Positions 19,368-27,800 of a stretch of DNA of 64,000 nt are shown here, one piece after another. Position 1 is the first letter of the stretch, and each line of letters opens with the position of its first letter. The position numbers and the translations under genes were made by a program. Under the pieces are notes generated by a model that ran no database searches, was not told where the DNA came from, and was given only the letters and a program-made list of their open reading frames with translations. The stretch is from Simplicispira hankyongi (lineage in GTDB: Bacteria > Pseudomonadota > Gammaproteobacteria > Burkholderiales > Burkholderiaceae_C): contig NZ_QXJC01000007.1 of NCBI RefSeq assembly GCF_003570885.1, positions 62,001 to 126,000 on the forward strand, read 5' to 3'.

Positions 19368-20254
19368 TACGAACTCGTCGAAACTCGCAAACCGGTCAAA
19401 TTCGGCAAGGTGGCCTCAGGGTCAGCATCAAGTGCGGCAAGACTTCGGTGAATCATCTCGATAGGAAAATGGAAAGAGGCCCCGTTGGAGTAAACGCGAC
19501 ACCAGAGTACCTTGCGAAGACATTCAAAAAGCCCTTCCCATCGGTACCGGAGCGGCTTATGAGAGTACAAAATTCTGGGAAAAATCTCATATGCACATGC
19601 TGCAGGCAAGAAGTGGAGAGGATCGTTCTCCAGCACTTCACCTTTGCGCGCAAGGCACACCAGCGTCATGAACGCGTCTAGGGAACGCTGGTTTCGCACG
19701 GCCAGGATCTGCGATCTGCCAGGAATCGTGTGATGAAAGCGACCTTCGCGAGCTGGGTCCGTATCGTGGAGGAGGATCTTGCGAATATTCCTCGGCATCT
19801 GCTCAATAACTTGGTGCAGACCTGAGATTGGAGGGAGGTCGGGGGACATGATTTGCCACAAGGGCAAATCACGCCAATACCCTAAGCGAACCGACCCAGC
19901 AGTTCGCGCCTCCACGTGGGTCAACGAATCATCATGTGGAAGTGTCCCTTGCCGCCAGCGCAGGTATTTGTTGGAAGGTGAGGAATCCACATCTTCCCCG
20001 TACGGCAAACGCCTATCGACTCGCCACTCCAGTTTTTTCGATGACTCAGCCCCGAAATGAGCAGCCAGAGCACCAAAACAAACGGCACCTCTGACGCGTT
20101 TTAATTCTTTAAAGCGGGTTTTCCGTTCGTCAGTCGGTGCTTGTACCGTCATAGGCCACGTCAACTTTGGGGTAGTGACCTCGCATTGTCCCGCTTGGTC
20201 GCCAACGCAGAAAGGGGTATCGGTTTTCATGCAACCGATCCACTTTGCTTTCAT
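19367..20254 (-). CDS. Hypothetical protein, first gene of HEPN pair
   Basis: A 295-residue protein; I recognise no family. It is soluble, rich in Arg, His and Trp, with no signal peptide or membrane helix. Its stop overlaps the start of the HEPN-like gene by one base, so the two are likely made together. It is read divergently from the small DNA-binding gene at 20311, with 56 bases between starts. Base composition is lower in GC than the hsd genes. Confidence 0.6.
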   Translation of the reverse strand: MKAKWIGCMKTDTPFCVGDQAGQCEVTTPKLTWPMTVQAPTDERKTRFKELKRVRGAVCFGALAAHFGAESSKKLEWRVDRRLPYGEDVDSSPSNKYLRWRQGTLPHDDSLTHVEARTAGSVRLGYWRDLPLWQIMSPDLPPISGLHQVIEQMPRNIRKILLHDTDPAREGRFHHTIPGRSQILAVRNQRSLDAFMTLVCLARKGEVLENDPLHFLPAACAYEIFPRILYSHKPLRYRWEGLFECLRKVLWCRVYSNGASFHFPIEMIHRSLAALDADPEATLPNLTGLRVSTSS

Positions 20255-20310
20255 GGAGTCCGCTGCCTAAGATCCCGCCTAGTCCCAACTGGTCTGCTTT
20301 GATCCCGACT

Positions 20311-20691
20311 ATGACTACACAGCCGACGATCCCTCGCCTCTCAACCGTTCGTGTCACCGAGTACGAAGCGTTTGAACTCAGACTCATTGCAGCCCTTGGG
20401 GCGACTGTGGGCGGCAACACTCTTTCGAGAGCGTTGGGTTACCGTTCACAAGATGCTTTTAGGAAAGCGCATCAACGCAATAGATTGCCTGTGCACACGT
20501 TCGAGTTGGCAGGCCGCAGGGGCAGATTTGCAGCAGCGACGGACATCGCCCAATGGCTATGGAAGCATCGCGATGTGTCGTCTCAAAACACTGCACCAAA
20601 CAGATCTCATCGTTCAGGGTCAAACGATGACTTAGCAACAGGGATTCCCGCGTATCGCAGTGAGATGGGGCTTGAACTGCACACGCAATGA
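20311..20691 (+). CDS. Small helix-turn-helix-type protein
   Basis: A 126-residue protein. The middle (ATVGGNTLSRALGYRSQDAF, then RKAHQRNRLPVHTFEL) looks like a small DNA-binding domain of the kind that selects positions by a looked-up helix, and RRGRFAAATDIAQWLWKHRD follows. Similar short proteins are common on mobile elements. ATG 20311 is chosen because it opens the conserved-looking part. It is divergent from the HEPN pair and could regulate it. Confidence 0.55.
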   Translation: MTTQPTIPRLSTVRVTEYEAFELRLIAALGATVGGNTLSRALGYRSQDAFRKAHQRNRLPVHTFELAGRRGRFAAATDIAQWLWKHRDVSSQNTAPNRSHRSGSNDDLATGIPAYRSEMGLELHTQ

Positions 20692-20839
20692 ATCGGCCAC
20701 ACAGTTCTGGCGCCTAGCCGTCAAGACCCAGACGCAGCATGCGTTCAGAAGGTCCTGTTGAGCCCAAAAGTAGATAGATAGAGGAGAGTTCAGCCCGAAT
20801 TCAAGAACCCGTACCCCAATTCCCGTCATCCAAAAAGAC

Positions 20840-20869
20840 AAAAGCCTGAGGCGGCAACCTCAGGCTTTT
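20840..20869. terminator. Rho-independent terminator, usable in both directions
   Basis: A perfect 12-base stem (AAAAGCCTGAGG, loop CGGCAA, CCTCAGGCTTTT) ends in a T-run on either strand. It lies between the small HTH gene and the IS21-family element. Confidence 0.85.
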
Positions 20870-20970
20870 GCAACTAGCCGTTAGCCAGTCAAGTAGGTAC
20901 TTGTGTGCTGGAGTATCGGACAGACACGCTTGCTCGTCAACAGCAGGGCGTGATTGGGTGACCCCGTCCC

Positions 20971-22545
20971 ATGCGCGTCTTATCGCGCAGTACATCCAGG
21001 AGCATGCCCTTGAGGCTTTCAATTCATTTGCAGCGAGAGATCGCTCGCCTTCATTTTTACGACAACCGCCAATCCAGCCGAGCAATCGGCAGGATGGTTG
21101 GCGTTTCGCACAACAGCGTCAAAGCTCTCAGGCAGGTCTTGGTGGAGAGTGGCCGACTCTGGCCCGAGCTGTCCTTGCTCGATGATCATCAGTGGAGATC
21201 GATACTTAACAACCATGACAAATCGGTGGCTCAGAAAAAGATCACTCCCGATTGGAACTGGGTACACGAACAAATGCAGCGCGAGGACGGGACGCTGGAA
21301 GTCATCTGGTGCGAGTGGCGCGAGGGGTGCCCCGAAGGGGTCGGCTATAGCGCTTTCACAGAACACTATCGGCGTTGGAGGAAATCACTACACATAGTGA
21401 TGCGGCAGCACCACGCACCAGGCGACAAACTTTTCGTGGACTTCGCGGGCAGAACAGTAGAAGTTCGAGACCCTCTTGGAGGGCCGTCCTCATTTGCACA
21501 GATTTTCGTTGCCGTCCTCGGCTACTCAAATCTCACCTATTTGGAGGCGGTCCCGAGCCAAAAGGTTGAGCACTGGCAGCAGTGCCATGTCAATTGCTTC
21601 GCTGCGTTGGGCGGAGTCCCTCATTGGATTGTGTGTGACAACCTGAAGTCCGCAGTGCTCCGGCGAACCCGTGATCGGATTGATTTAAACCCGGCATATC
21701 GGGAATGCCTTGCTCACTACGACACAGCGGTGCTTCCCACCAGAGTTCGGAAACCCCAGGACAAAGGGAAGGTCGAGGTAGGCGTTCAGATTGCACAACG
21801 TTGGGTGCTGTTCCGTCTGAGAGACCGCGTGTTTTTCAGCTACGAAGAGCTCAATCAAGAGCTACGGCGACTCACTGCCGACATGAACGCACATCCATTC
21901 AAAAAAATGACAGGCAGCCGCATTCAGCGATTCAAGGAGGTTGAGGAGGCGGCATTGAAGCCCCTGCCGAATGCGGCATTTGAACCATGCCAATGGAAAC
22001 GCGCTATTCGCATCAACGCCGACTACCACGTCGAACATGAGGGGGTCTTTTACTCTGTCCCGTACCATCTGATTGGGAAGAAGGTCGATACCAGATTCAC
22101 AGAAAAGACGCTCGAAATTTTTGAGTCGGGTAAGCGGGTGGCATTTCATGCATTGGAACTGACTTCCGTCGCGATGGTCACCTTGCAGGAACATCGCCCG
22201 ATAGCACACCAACGCGTGCTGGACGCTGAGCCTAAAGCACTCCTGGAATGGGCAAAGACCGTTGGTGCGAATACGCATGCCATGCTGAGCCACCATTTGC
22301 AAGACCGCTCTGACATGGTGAATGGCATTCGCGCGGCCAAGCGACTCCGCGAGTTGGCGCGACTGCATGGGGAGTCTCGACTTGAAGAGGTTTGCGCATA
22401 CTCATTGCCGTTGAACATCACCGCGCTGCGTAGCATTCAGTCAATATTTCGCAATCAACCGGATAGGCAGGCACCACCACTAATGCCACCTGCCGCACAA
22501 CATGAAAATCTGCGCGGGCCTTCCTACTACGGGGGCAATCCATGA
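20971..22545 (+). CDS. istA: IS21-family transposase IstA
   Basis: A 524-residue DDE transposase. An N-terminal helix-turn-helix (RAIGRMVGVSHNSVKALRQV) is followed by a retroviral-integrase fold with catalytic Asp157 (FVDFAG), Asp223 (VCDNLKS) and Glu269 (GKVEVG), and a C-terminal beta-rich part. The start is uncertain: the ATG at 20971 leaves about 20 residues before the conserved DNA-binding part, and an ATG about 12 codons further on would also fit. It overlaps istB by four bases. Confidence 0.92.
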   Translation: MRVLSRSTSRSMPLRLSIHLQREIARLHFYDNRQSSRAIGRMVGVSHNSVKALRQVLVESGRLWPELSLLDDHQWRSILNNHDKSVAQKKITPDWNWVHEQMQREDGTLEVIWCEWREGCPEGVGYSAFTEHYRRWRKSLHIVMRQHHAPGDKLFVDFAGRTVEVRDPLGGPSSFAQIFVAVLGYSNLTYLEAVPSQKVEHWQQCHVNCFAALGGVPHWIVCDNLKSAVLRRTRDRIDLNPAYRECLAHYDTAVLPTRVRKPQDKGKVEVGVQIAQRWVLFRLRDRVFFSYEELNQELRRLTADMNAHPFKKMTGSRIQRFKEVEEAALKPLPNAAFEPCQWKRAIRINADYHVEHEGVFYSVPYHLIGKKVDTRFTEKTLEIFESGKRVAFHALELTSVAMVTLQEHRPIAHQRVLDAEPKALLEWAKTVGANTHAMLSHHLQDRSDMVNGIRAAKRLRELARLHGESRLEEVCAYSLPLNITALRSIQSIFRNQPDRQAPPLMPPAAQHENLRGPSYYGGNP

Positions 22546-23294
22546 GTGGAATTCATCAGACCATCACACGTCTGCGGGAGTTGCGCATGGGAGCCATGGC
22601 TGACGCTTTGAGCACTCAGCTGGATACGCCATCTTTACAGCAGTTCAGCTTTGAAGACAGGCTCGGCATGCTGGTTGAAAGGGAATGGTCAGAGCGCGAA
22701 AACAAAAAGTTGAAGCGGCTGATTAAAGGCGCAGCACTTCCTGAGCCAGCAAATCTCGAAGACCTGGACTCGCGTGCTAGTCGGCAGCTTGATCGCTCCC
22801 TCGTTTCATCGCTATCAACTTGTGAGTGGATTAATCGTCGCCAGAACCTCATCATCTTGGGCGCGACGGGAGTCGGAAAAACATGGCTGGCATGTGCTTT
22901 CGGAACCCAGGCCTGCAGGCTCAAGCTCTCCGTGGTGTTTTACCGAGCCTCTGATCTGTACGCAGATATTGGCTCTGCGATGCTCGATGGCTCCTTGCCA
23001 AAGTTGAAGGCGGCGCTGATCAAGCCGCAGTTGCTCATCTTGGATGACTTTGGCATCGGCAACCTGAATGCACAAGCTGCTCACGTGCTGTTGGACGTTG
23101 TAGACAGGCGCATGCGGTCCGGTTCGATCTTGATTACGAGCCAGTACCCGACAGATCAATGGCATGGGCTATTTCCTGATCCGACAATTGCCGACGCGAT
23201 TCTCGACAGGGTTGTTCATCAAGCCCATCGGCTCCAGCTCAAGGGAGAATCCATGCGGAAGCTGCACGCCGCGAAGCGGATGCTGGCGACGTAA
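22542..23294 (+). CDS. istB: IS21-family helper ATPase IstB
   Basis: A 250-residue AAA+ protein of the DnaC/IstB group. Walker A is ILGATGVGKTWLA (about residues 104-116) and Walker B is LLILDDFG (about 165-172). IstB assembles on target DNA and activates IstA for transposition. Its ATG overlaps the istA stop. A stem-loop that may terminate transcription lies a few bases after its stop. Confidence 0.93.
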   Translation: MSGIHQTITRLRELRMGAMADALSTQLDTPSLQQFSFEDRLGMLVEREWSERENKKLKRLIKGAALPEPANLEDLDSRASRQLDRSLVSSLSTCEWINRRQNLIILGATGVGKTWLACAFGTQACRLKLSVVFYRASDLYADIGSAMLDGSLPKLKAALIKPQLLILDDFGIGNLNAQAAHVLLDVVDRRMRSGSILITSQYPTDQWHGLFPDPTIADAILDRVVHQAHRLQLKGESMRKLHAAKRMLAT

Positions 23295-23297
23295 TGG

Positions 23298-23349
23298 TGG
23301 TCAGGGTGCTGGTTTGCCAACGCGTACAGCGTTTTCAGCACCTTGACCA
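23298..23349 (+). terminator. Hairpin after istB
   Basis: TGGTCAGGGTGCTG (23298-23311) pairs with CAGCACCTTGACCA (23336-23349) with one mismatch. No long T-run follows, so this may be a weak terminator or part of the element's end. Confidence 0.45.
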
Positions 23350-23484
23350 GATTTGCTCGCTACGTGACCAATTGCAACTGCCAATCTGACCAGTCTTCTA
23401 CAAAGGCCAAAATTTGAAGCTTAAACCTAGGGTATGCACCGTCATCGCTGCAGGCTAATCTACAGCCATTCCACGGACTACGCC

Positions 23485-23712
23485 ATGGCTCTTGAAGACG
23501 ACATCAATACTCTCACCGTGATCGTAGGGAAAATGGTCAACGAGGCCGGGGACCCAAGCGGTTTTGACGTGCGTTCATGGCTTGACCACTGGCTTATGGA
23601 GGAAGTCCCTGCATTGGGGAATCGGAGGCCTCTTGATGTGCTCTTGGAGCCCAATGCTGTGGAAATGCTGAGTAGCTTGCTCCTCCGCGCTCAATCTGGT
23701 GCGTTTTCGTAG
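23485..23712 (+). CDS. Short Xre/MbcA/ParS antitoxin-like protein
   Basis: 75 residues. The second half (ALGNRRPLDVLLEPNAVEML, then SSLLLRAQSG) matches the toxin-binding C-terminal domain of Xre/MbcA/ParS antitoxins (DUF2384), which partner RES or similar toxins. The DNA-binding half and a neighbouring toxin are missing, so it may be a remnant or a stand-alone protein. ATG 23485 is chosen because the upstream part of the frame is not conserved-looking. Confidence 0.55.
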   Translation: MALEDDINTLTVIVGKMVNEAGDPSGFDVRSWLDHWLMEEVPALGNRRPLDVLLEPNAVEMLSSLLLRAQSGAFS

Positions 23713-23802
23713 GTTTTGGCGGTGAGTTGCAAGTTCTTGAGTCACCTCAGCTATATCGTCTTCCCCGCAGACCAACTGGCGCCAAACAGAATCCCTACGG
23801 CA

Positions 23803-24387
23803 ATGCCCTCCGGCCAAAATTCCCCATATCTTCCAGCATCCACTCCGCGCAGTGCGGACGTCGTTCTGTACTTGGACCTTGACGGTGTTGTCCACCACGA
23901 AAAAGTACTTTGGCATCCCCGCAGGGGTATCTACATGAGCCCATACGAGGCGGCTGGGCATTCTCTTTTCGAATGGGTTCATATCTTGGAGTCTGTGCTT
24001 GAACCCTACCCAACAGCCGCCTTGGTACTGAGTAGCACCTGGTGCATCCGTCCCGGATACAGCGCAACCCTAAAACGGCTTCCAACCTCCCTGCGTGCCC
24101 GGTTCATTGGTGGGACGTACCACGGACGCGTACATGGTGTGGACCCTTGGAACGTGTCCATGTTCCGCACCACCCCCCGGGGCGTGCAAGTTCAGGAAGA
24201 CACGCTGCGCCGAAAGCCCCGGCAGTGGATAGCTCTCGATGACGACCTGGAAGGTTGGCCTGACTCCTGTCGCCGAAACCTCGTTGCATGCGATGGAACA
24301 TCTGGCTTGTCAAACCCCGACGTCCAACAGGAACTAAGGGAAAAGTTGCACAGCTGCTTTGTGGCTTTGTCAGCCAAACCCGCTTAG
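23803..24387 (+). CDS. HAD-like hydrolase (RNA-repair associated type)
   Basis: About 194 residues. VLYLDLDGVVHHE holds the DxD nucleophile motif of HAD enzymes, LVLSSTWC the second motif and WIALDDDLEGW the metal-binding acidic motif. This pattern resembles the HAD domains found in 'Swiss Army Knife' RNA repair proteins. Substrate unknown; a nucleotide phosphatase role is a guess. Start uncertain: in-frame TTG 23716 and GTG 23722 also exist. ATG 23803 removes a leader without family features. Confidence 0.6.
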   Translation: MPSGQNSPYLPASTPRSADVVLYLDLDGVVHHEKVLWHPRRGIYMSPYEAAGHSLFEWVHILESVLEPYPTAALVLSSTWCIRPGYSATLKRLPTSLRARFIGGTYHGRVHGVDPWNVSMFRTTPRGVQVQEDTLRRKPRQWIALDDDLEGWPDSCRRNLVACDGTSGLSNPDVQQELREKLHSCFVALSAKPA

Positions 24388-24829
24388 TTTTTAGCAGCAA
24401 GCAGTTGGCGCGGTAGCCCTCCCGCGAGAGCCAGTCCCCATTTGCGAGCTGTGGCAGGTCGGTTCGAACCGGTCAAAGGCAGTCTTGCAGCGATTGCCGT
24501 CCTTCGCACCGCTGAACTCGTTGCCTGTATGCTGCCATTCAAGGATCAAGTTGAACGGACCACCTAGCGTAGTTGGCACTGGCTCAATTGAATGCAGGGT
24601 TGGGGTCACCATCACGGCAAGCTTTTGCCCGCAGCGCTGTTCGAGGCCACCACAATGCAAGACAGCGCCTAAGCAATGGCCAACTGGCAACGCCATGTCT
24701 ACGGCGGCCCTTGCTGGTGGCGACGCGATGGCCGAGGTCCATAACGTCCGCTGTACCAGCGTCAACGAGCGTCGACCATCGATCTGATAACGTATGCGTA
24801 ACTAGATGAAAGTGCGGGAGGGGGGGACG
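24388..24829. other. 442-base gap upstream of the RT gene
   Basis: No convincing gene is seen. A minus-strand frame (24391-24765, 124 codons) is open but has no recognisable domain or ribosome site. A perfect 12-base palindrome, CGGTTCGAACCG, lies at 24460-24471. Several defence reverse transcriptases depend on a nearby non-coding RNA, so this gap deserves attention for that reason alone. Confidence 0.4.
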
Positions 24830-27800
24830 ATGGACGGCCGTTACGACATAGGCGACTTGCTCGCCAAGGTGCCTTTGGAAGATGTGTTGCAGCGCCTTGG
24901 GCTGAAGACGGAACGTCGCGGCGCTTCAATCCAAGCCTTGTGCCCTTTCCACCAGGACACCAGGCCCTCGCTGAACGTCTATCCGGCTGACGGTACTTCC
25001 ACTGCCCACTACCATTGCTACGCCTGTGGTGCGCATGGCAATGCTATTGATTTGGTCAAGAGAGTTCAGGGGGTGGACTTCTTGCCAGCGGTGCAATGGC
25101 TGGCTCAGCAGTTCGGCATCAAACCCCCGGCCCGTCAGTCCAAGCAGCGTACTAGTGAAACCGCAGGTAGAGATGCGGCGCTGAAGTTTGCTCTTCGTAT
25201 CTACGACGAAAAGCATGACGATGTTCGCTTCCAGGTTTGGTGCCAAGAGCGCGGATTCGACCGTGACTCCTTGTACAGCCTTGGCCTGCGCTGTATCACA
25301 CGCGGCGTCCTGGTGGAGGCTCTGCAATCCAAGAGCGTGGGTGAACGGACTGAGTTGACGGACGGCCTGCAGGCTCTCGGCCTAGTCAAGCGGCTTTATC
25401 AGCGCTCGGCGCCACAACAGTGGAAGCTGAACCTGCACGATCAGTTCCAAGACTGCTTTCATGATGGCCGCGTCGTCATCCCGATTAAAGGCGGGACTCA
25501 TAAGCAGCCGCAGTGGCTGGGCTTTGCTGGGCGTTCCCTGCAGACTGTTCCGCCGGAGGGCGTCGCCAAGTACCTGCTCACGGCGGGTTTTGAGAAGGCC
25601 AAGGTTCTTTTCAATGAGCCGGCTGCTTTCGCTGCAGTAAGACAGGCACAGAAAGTTAACGCCCCAGCCAGGCTCTACCTCGTAGAGGGATTCCTGGATG
25701 CACTGCGGCTGCACACCCTTGGTCTGCCAGCCGTGGCATTGATGGGGACGAGCTTGGGCATTGAGCCTATGGAGCGGTTGGCTGCTCTGGCGCAGAGCTC
25801 TGATTCAAACGCCGAACTGACTTACAGCGTGTTCCTGGACAATGATCCGGCCGGTTTCGCAGGCTCGGAGCGCCTCGTTCGCCGCTTGTTGGACTTGCGC
25901 GGCGTGAACCTGCGCTGGGTGGGTATGCCCTGGCGAAGCGTGCCCGCGTTAGGCAAGGACCCAGACACCTGCCTGCGTGGTGCAACCACAGCACAAGAGG
26001 TTCTGGCTTGGCTTCAACCGTTTGACTTGCCTGCTGAAGCTGTTCTGTTGGCCCAAGCACTTGGCGGCCAGGATGCTTCGGACTTGCAGCCAGAGCGGTT
26101 CAGCCAACTGGTGCAGACGGTGCGTGAGCGCGCCTTGTTTCGAGTCGGCATGGTCCTTCGGCGGCTATACGGCCCCCGCCCCGCGGAAGCAGCGTTTGAT
26201 CGTCTGCAGGACAGTCAATGGGAGTGGGCGCGTCGGCTGCACGCTGAGCTGGCGACGTCCGAGGTGGCTCGCAACTCATTGCCTTCGCGAGGCCAGTACC
26301 TCGAGGAGACCCTTCCGCGAGTCGCGCTTGCGCGTAGTCTGGCCTATCACGGCGCGCGTCGTGGAGAGCTGCCTTGTGATGAAGAGACGTGGCAGTCGTT
26401 AGGCGGCAACGCCCGGCTCTTCGATCAGATGGCGCTGCATCGTTTGCGGGCCATGATGGAGGGTGACCAGCTATGGAAGCAAGCGGCACCCTATGACGCA
26501 GTTCATTTGCCTCGTAAGCTCACTGCCGATCCGAAGGCGTTGGACGACCCGCGTCGCAAGGTGATGCCGCACCCTGCGGATCTTTTGGTTCAGCAGACGG
26601 TTCTCAACGAGTTGCTGAGCCAGCGGCATGACCGGCCAAGCGCGACCGGGCGCGCATTCTCAGACGATATACCAGCTGTGCGTTGGTATGCCTCGCGCCG
26701 GGAAGTACTGGTGACGGGGTTGAGTACGCCGCTCAATGCGATCGATGAGGAACTGAACCTCCCGAAGACACTGAGCTTTGGCTACCAGATCGACATGGAC
26801 GTTCTGGAAGGCGATCAGACGCCTTCGGACCAGGGCATGTTCCGTCCTTTCGGGCAGTGCTGGCGTGAGTTCATGGCCACGCTGTCTAGGCAATGCCATG
26901 CGATCGGGCCCCGAGTGCATGTGCTGCGGTTGGATGCCAAGCGCTACTACGACTCGATCCAGCGTTTTGTGCTGCGTGATGCGCTCTTGAGGCCGCTGAA
27001 CCAAGCGATGGCCGTGCACGGCGTTCCGAAAGGCTTCGTAGATGTTTTCGGGCTTTCACAGTCTGGCGTCGAACCTTGGGACGCTGAGCTAGAGGCGAAG
27101 CTAGAGCGCCTGCTGGTCGGACTCGTCTTTCACCACCAGTATCGTGACCCCGACGTGGATGGCAGAACAGCGCAGAGCAGCGAGCTCATCGGCATTCCCC
27201 AGGGGCCAGTGCTGTCGGCCTATATCGGCACCATTGCCCTGTTCCCTGTGGACGAGACGGCTCGCTCCTTCATTCACCGTACAGCGGAAAGAGGCGCCGA
27301 CGGTGTCTTGCGGCCACGCATTGGCTATGCCCGCTATGTGGATGACATCGTGTTGTTCGCTGACAGTGAAGATCTGCTCAAGCAATTGCGGGAACTGCTG
27401 CAAGCTAAGGCTGCAGAGCGTTCCATCGACCTCATCCACAAGGGCGAGCGAGTACGTGCCGGCTCTCCGCTGCAGGTAATGCGTCAGCTCAATGATGGGC
27501 GTGGCCTAGCGCCGTCCGTCCCTGCCTGGGAACCACCTTTGGTCGGCGATGGCGAGACCGATTACAGCTTGGGCGGTGAACTGCCCGATGTCGACCGGCA
27601 GTGCGCGCTACAGATGCTTCGTCGTGTCGCGCTGATGCATCAGCCAAGCGAGATCGTCGGTCAGGTGAAAGCGGTCCTGGAAGCGCCTGACCTGCGCGCA
27701 GGGGATCTCGGTCTTTGTGCACGTTGGTTGTGGTGGCAGGTCGCAGCAGCGATCGATCCCGCACAGGACGGTACGACGCCGGCTCTTCTATGGGAGAGCT

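Larger units (their letters stand above)
20880..23400 (+). mobile_element. IS21-family insertion sequence (ends approximate)
   Basis: An istA-istB pair with ATGA coupling is diagnostic of the IS21 family. Both genes are intact. I could not define the terminal inverted repeats or a target duplication by eye, so the limits given are estimates around the genes. A hairpin of two 14-base arms (23298-23311 and 23336-23349, one mismatch) follows istB. Confidence 0.75.

Noticed and set aside
20690-23450. Exact inverted repeats and target duplication of the IS21-family element
   Set aside because: No pair of ends could be matched by eye with confidence; a database comparison of the element would settle it.
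24391-24765. A 124-codon minus-strand frame upstream of the RT gene
   Set aside because: It has no ribosome site, domain or partner. It is mentioned only as a possibility in the gap entry.
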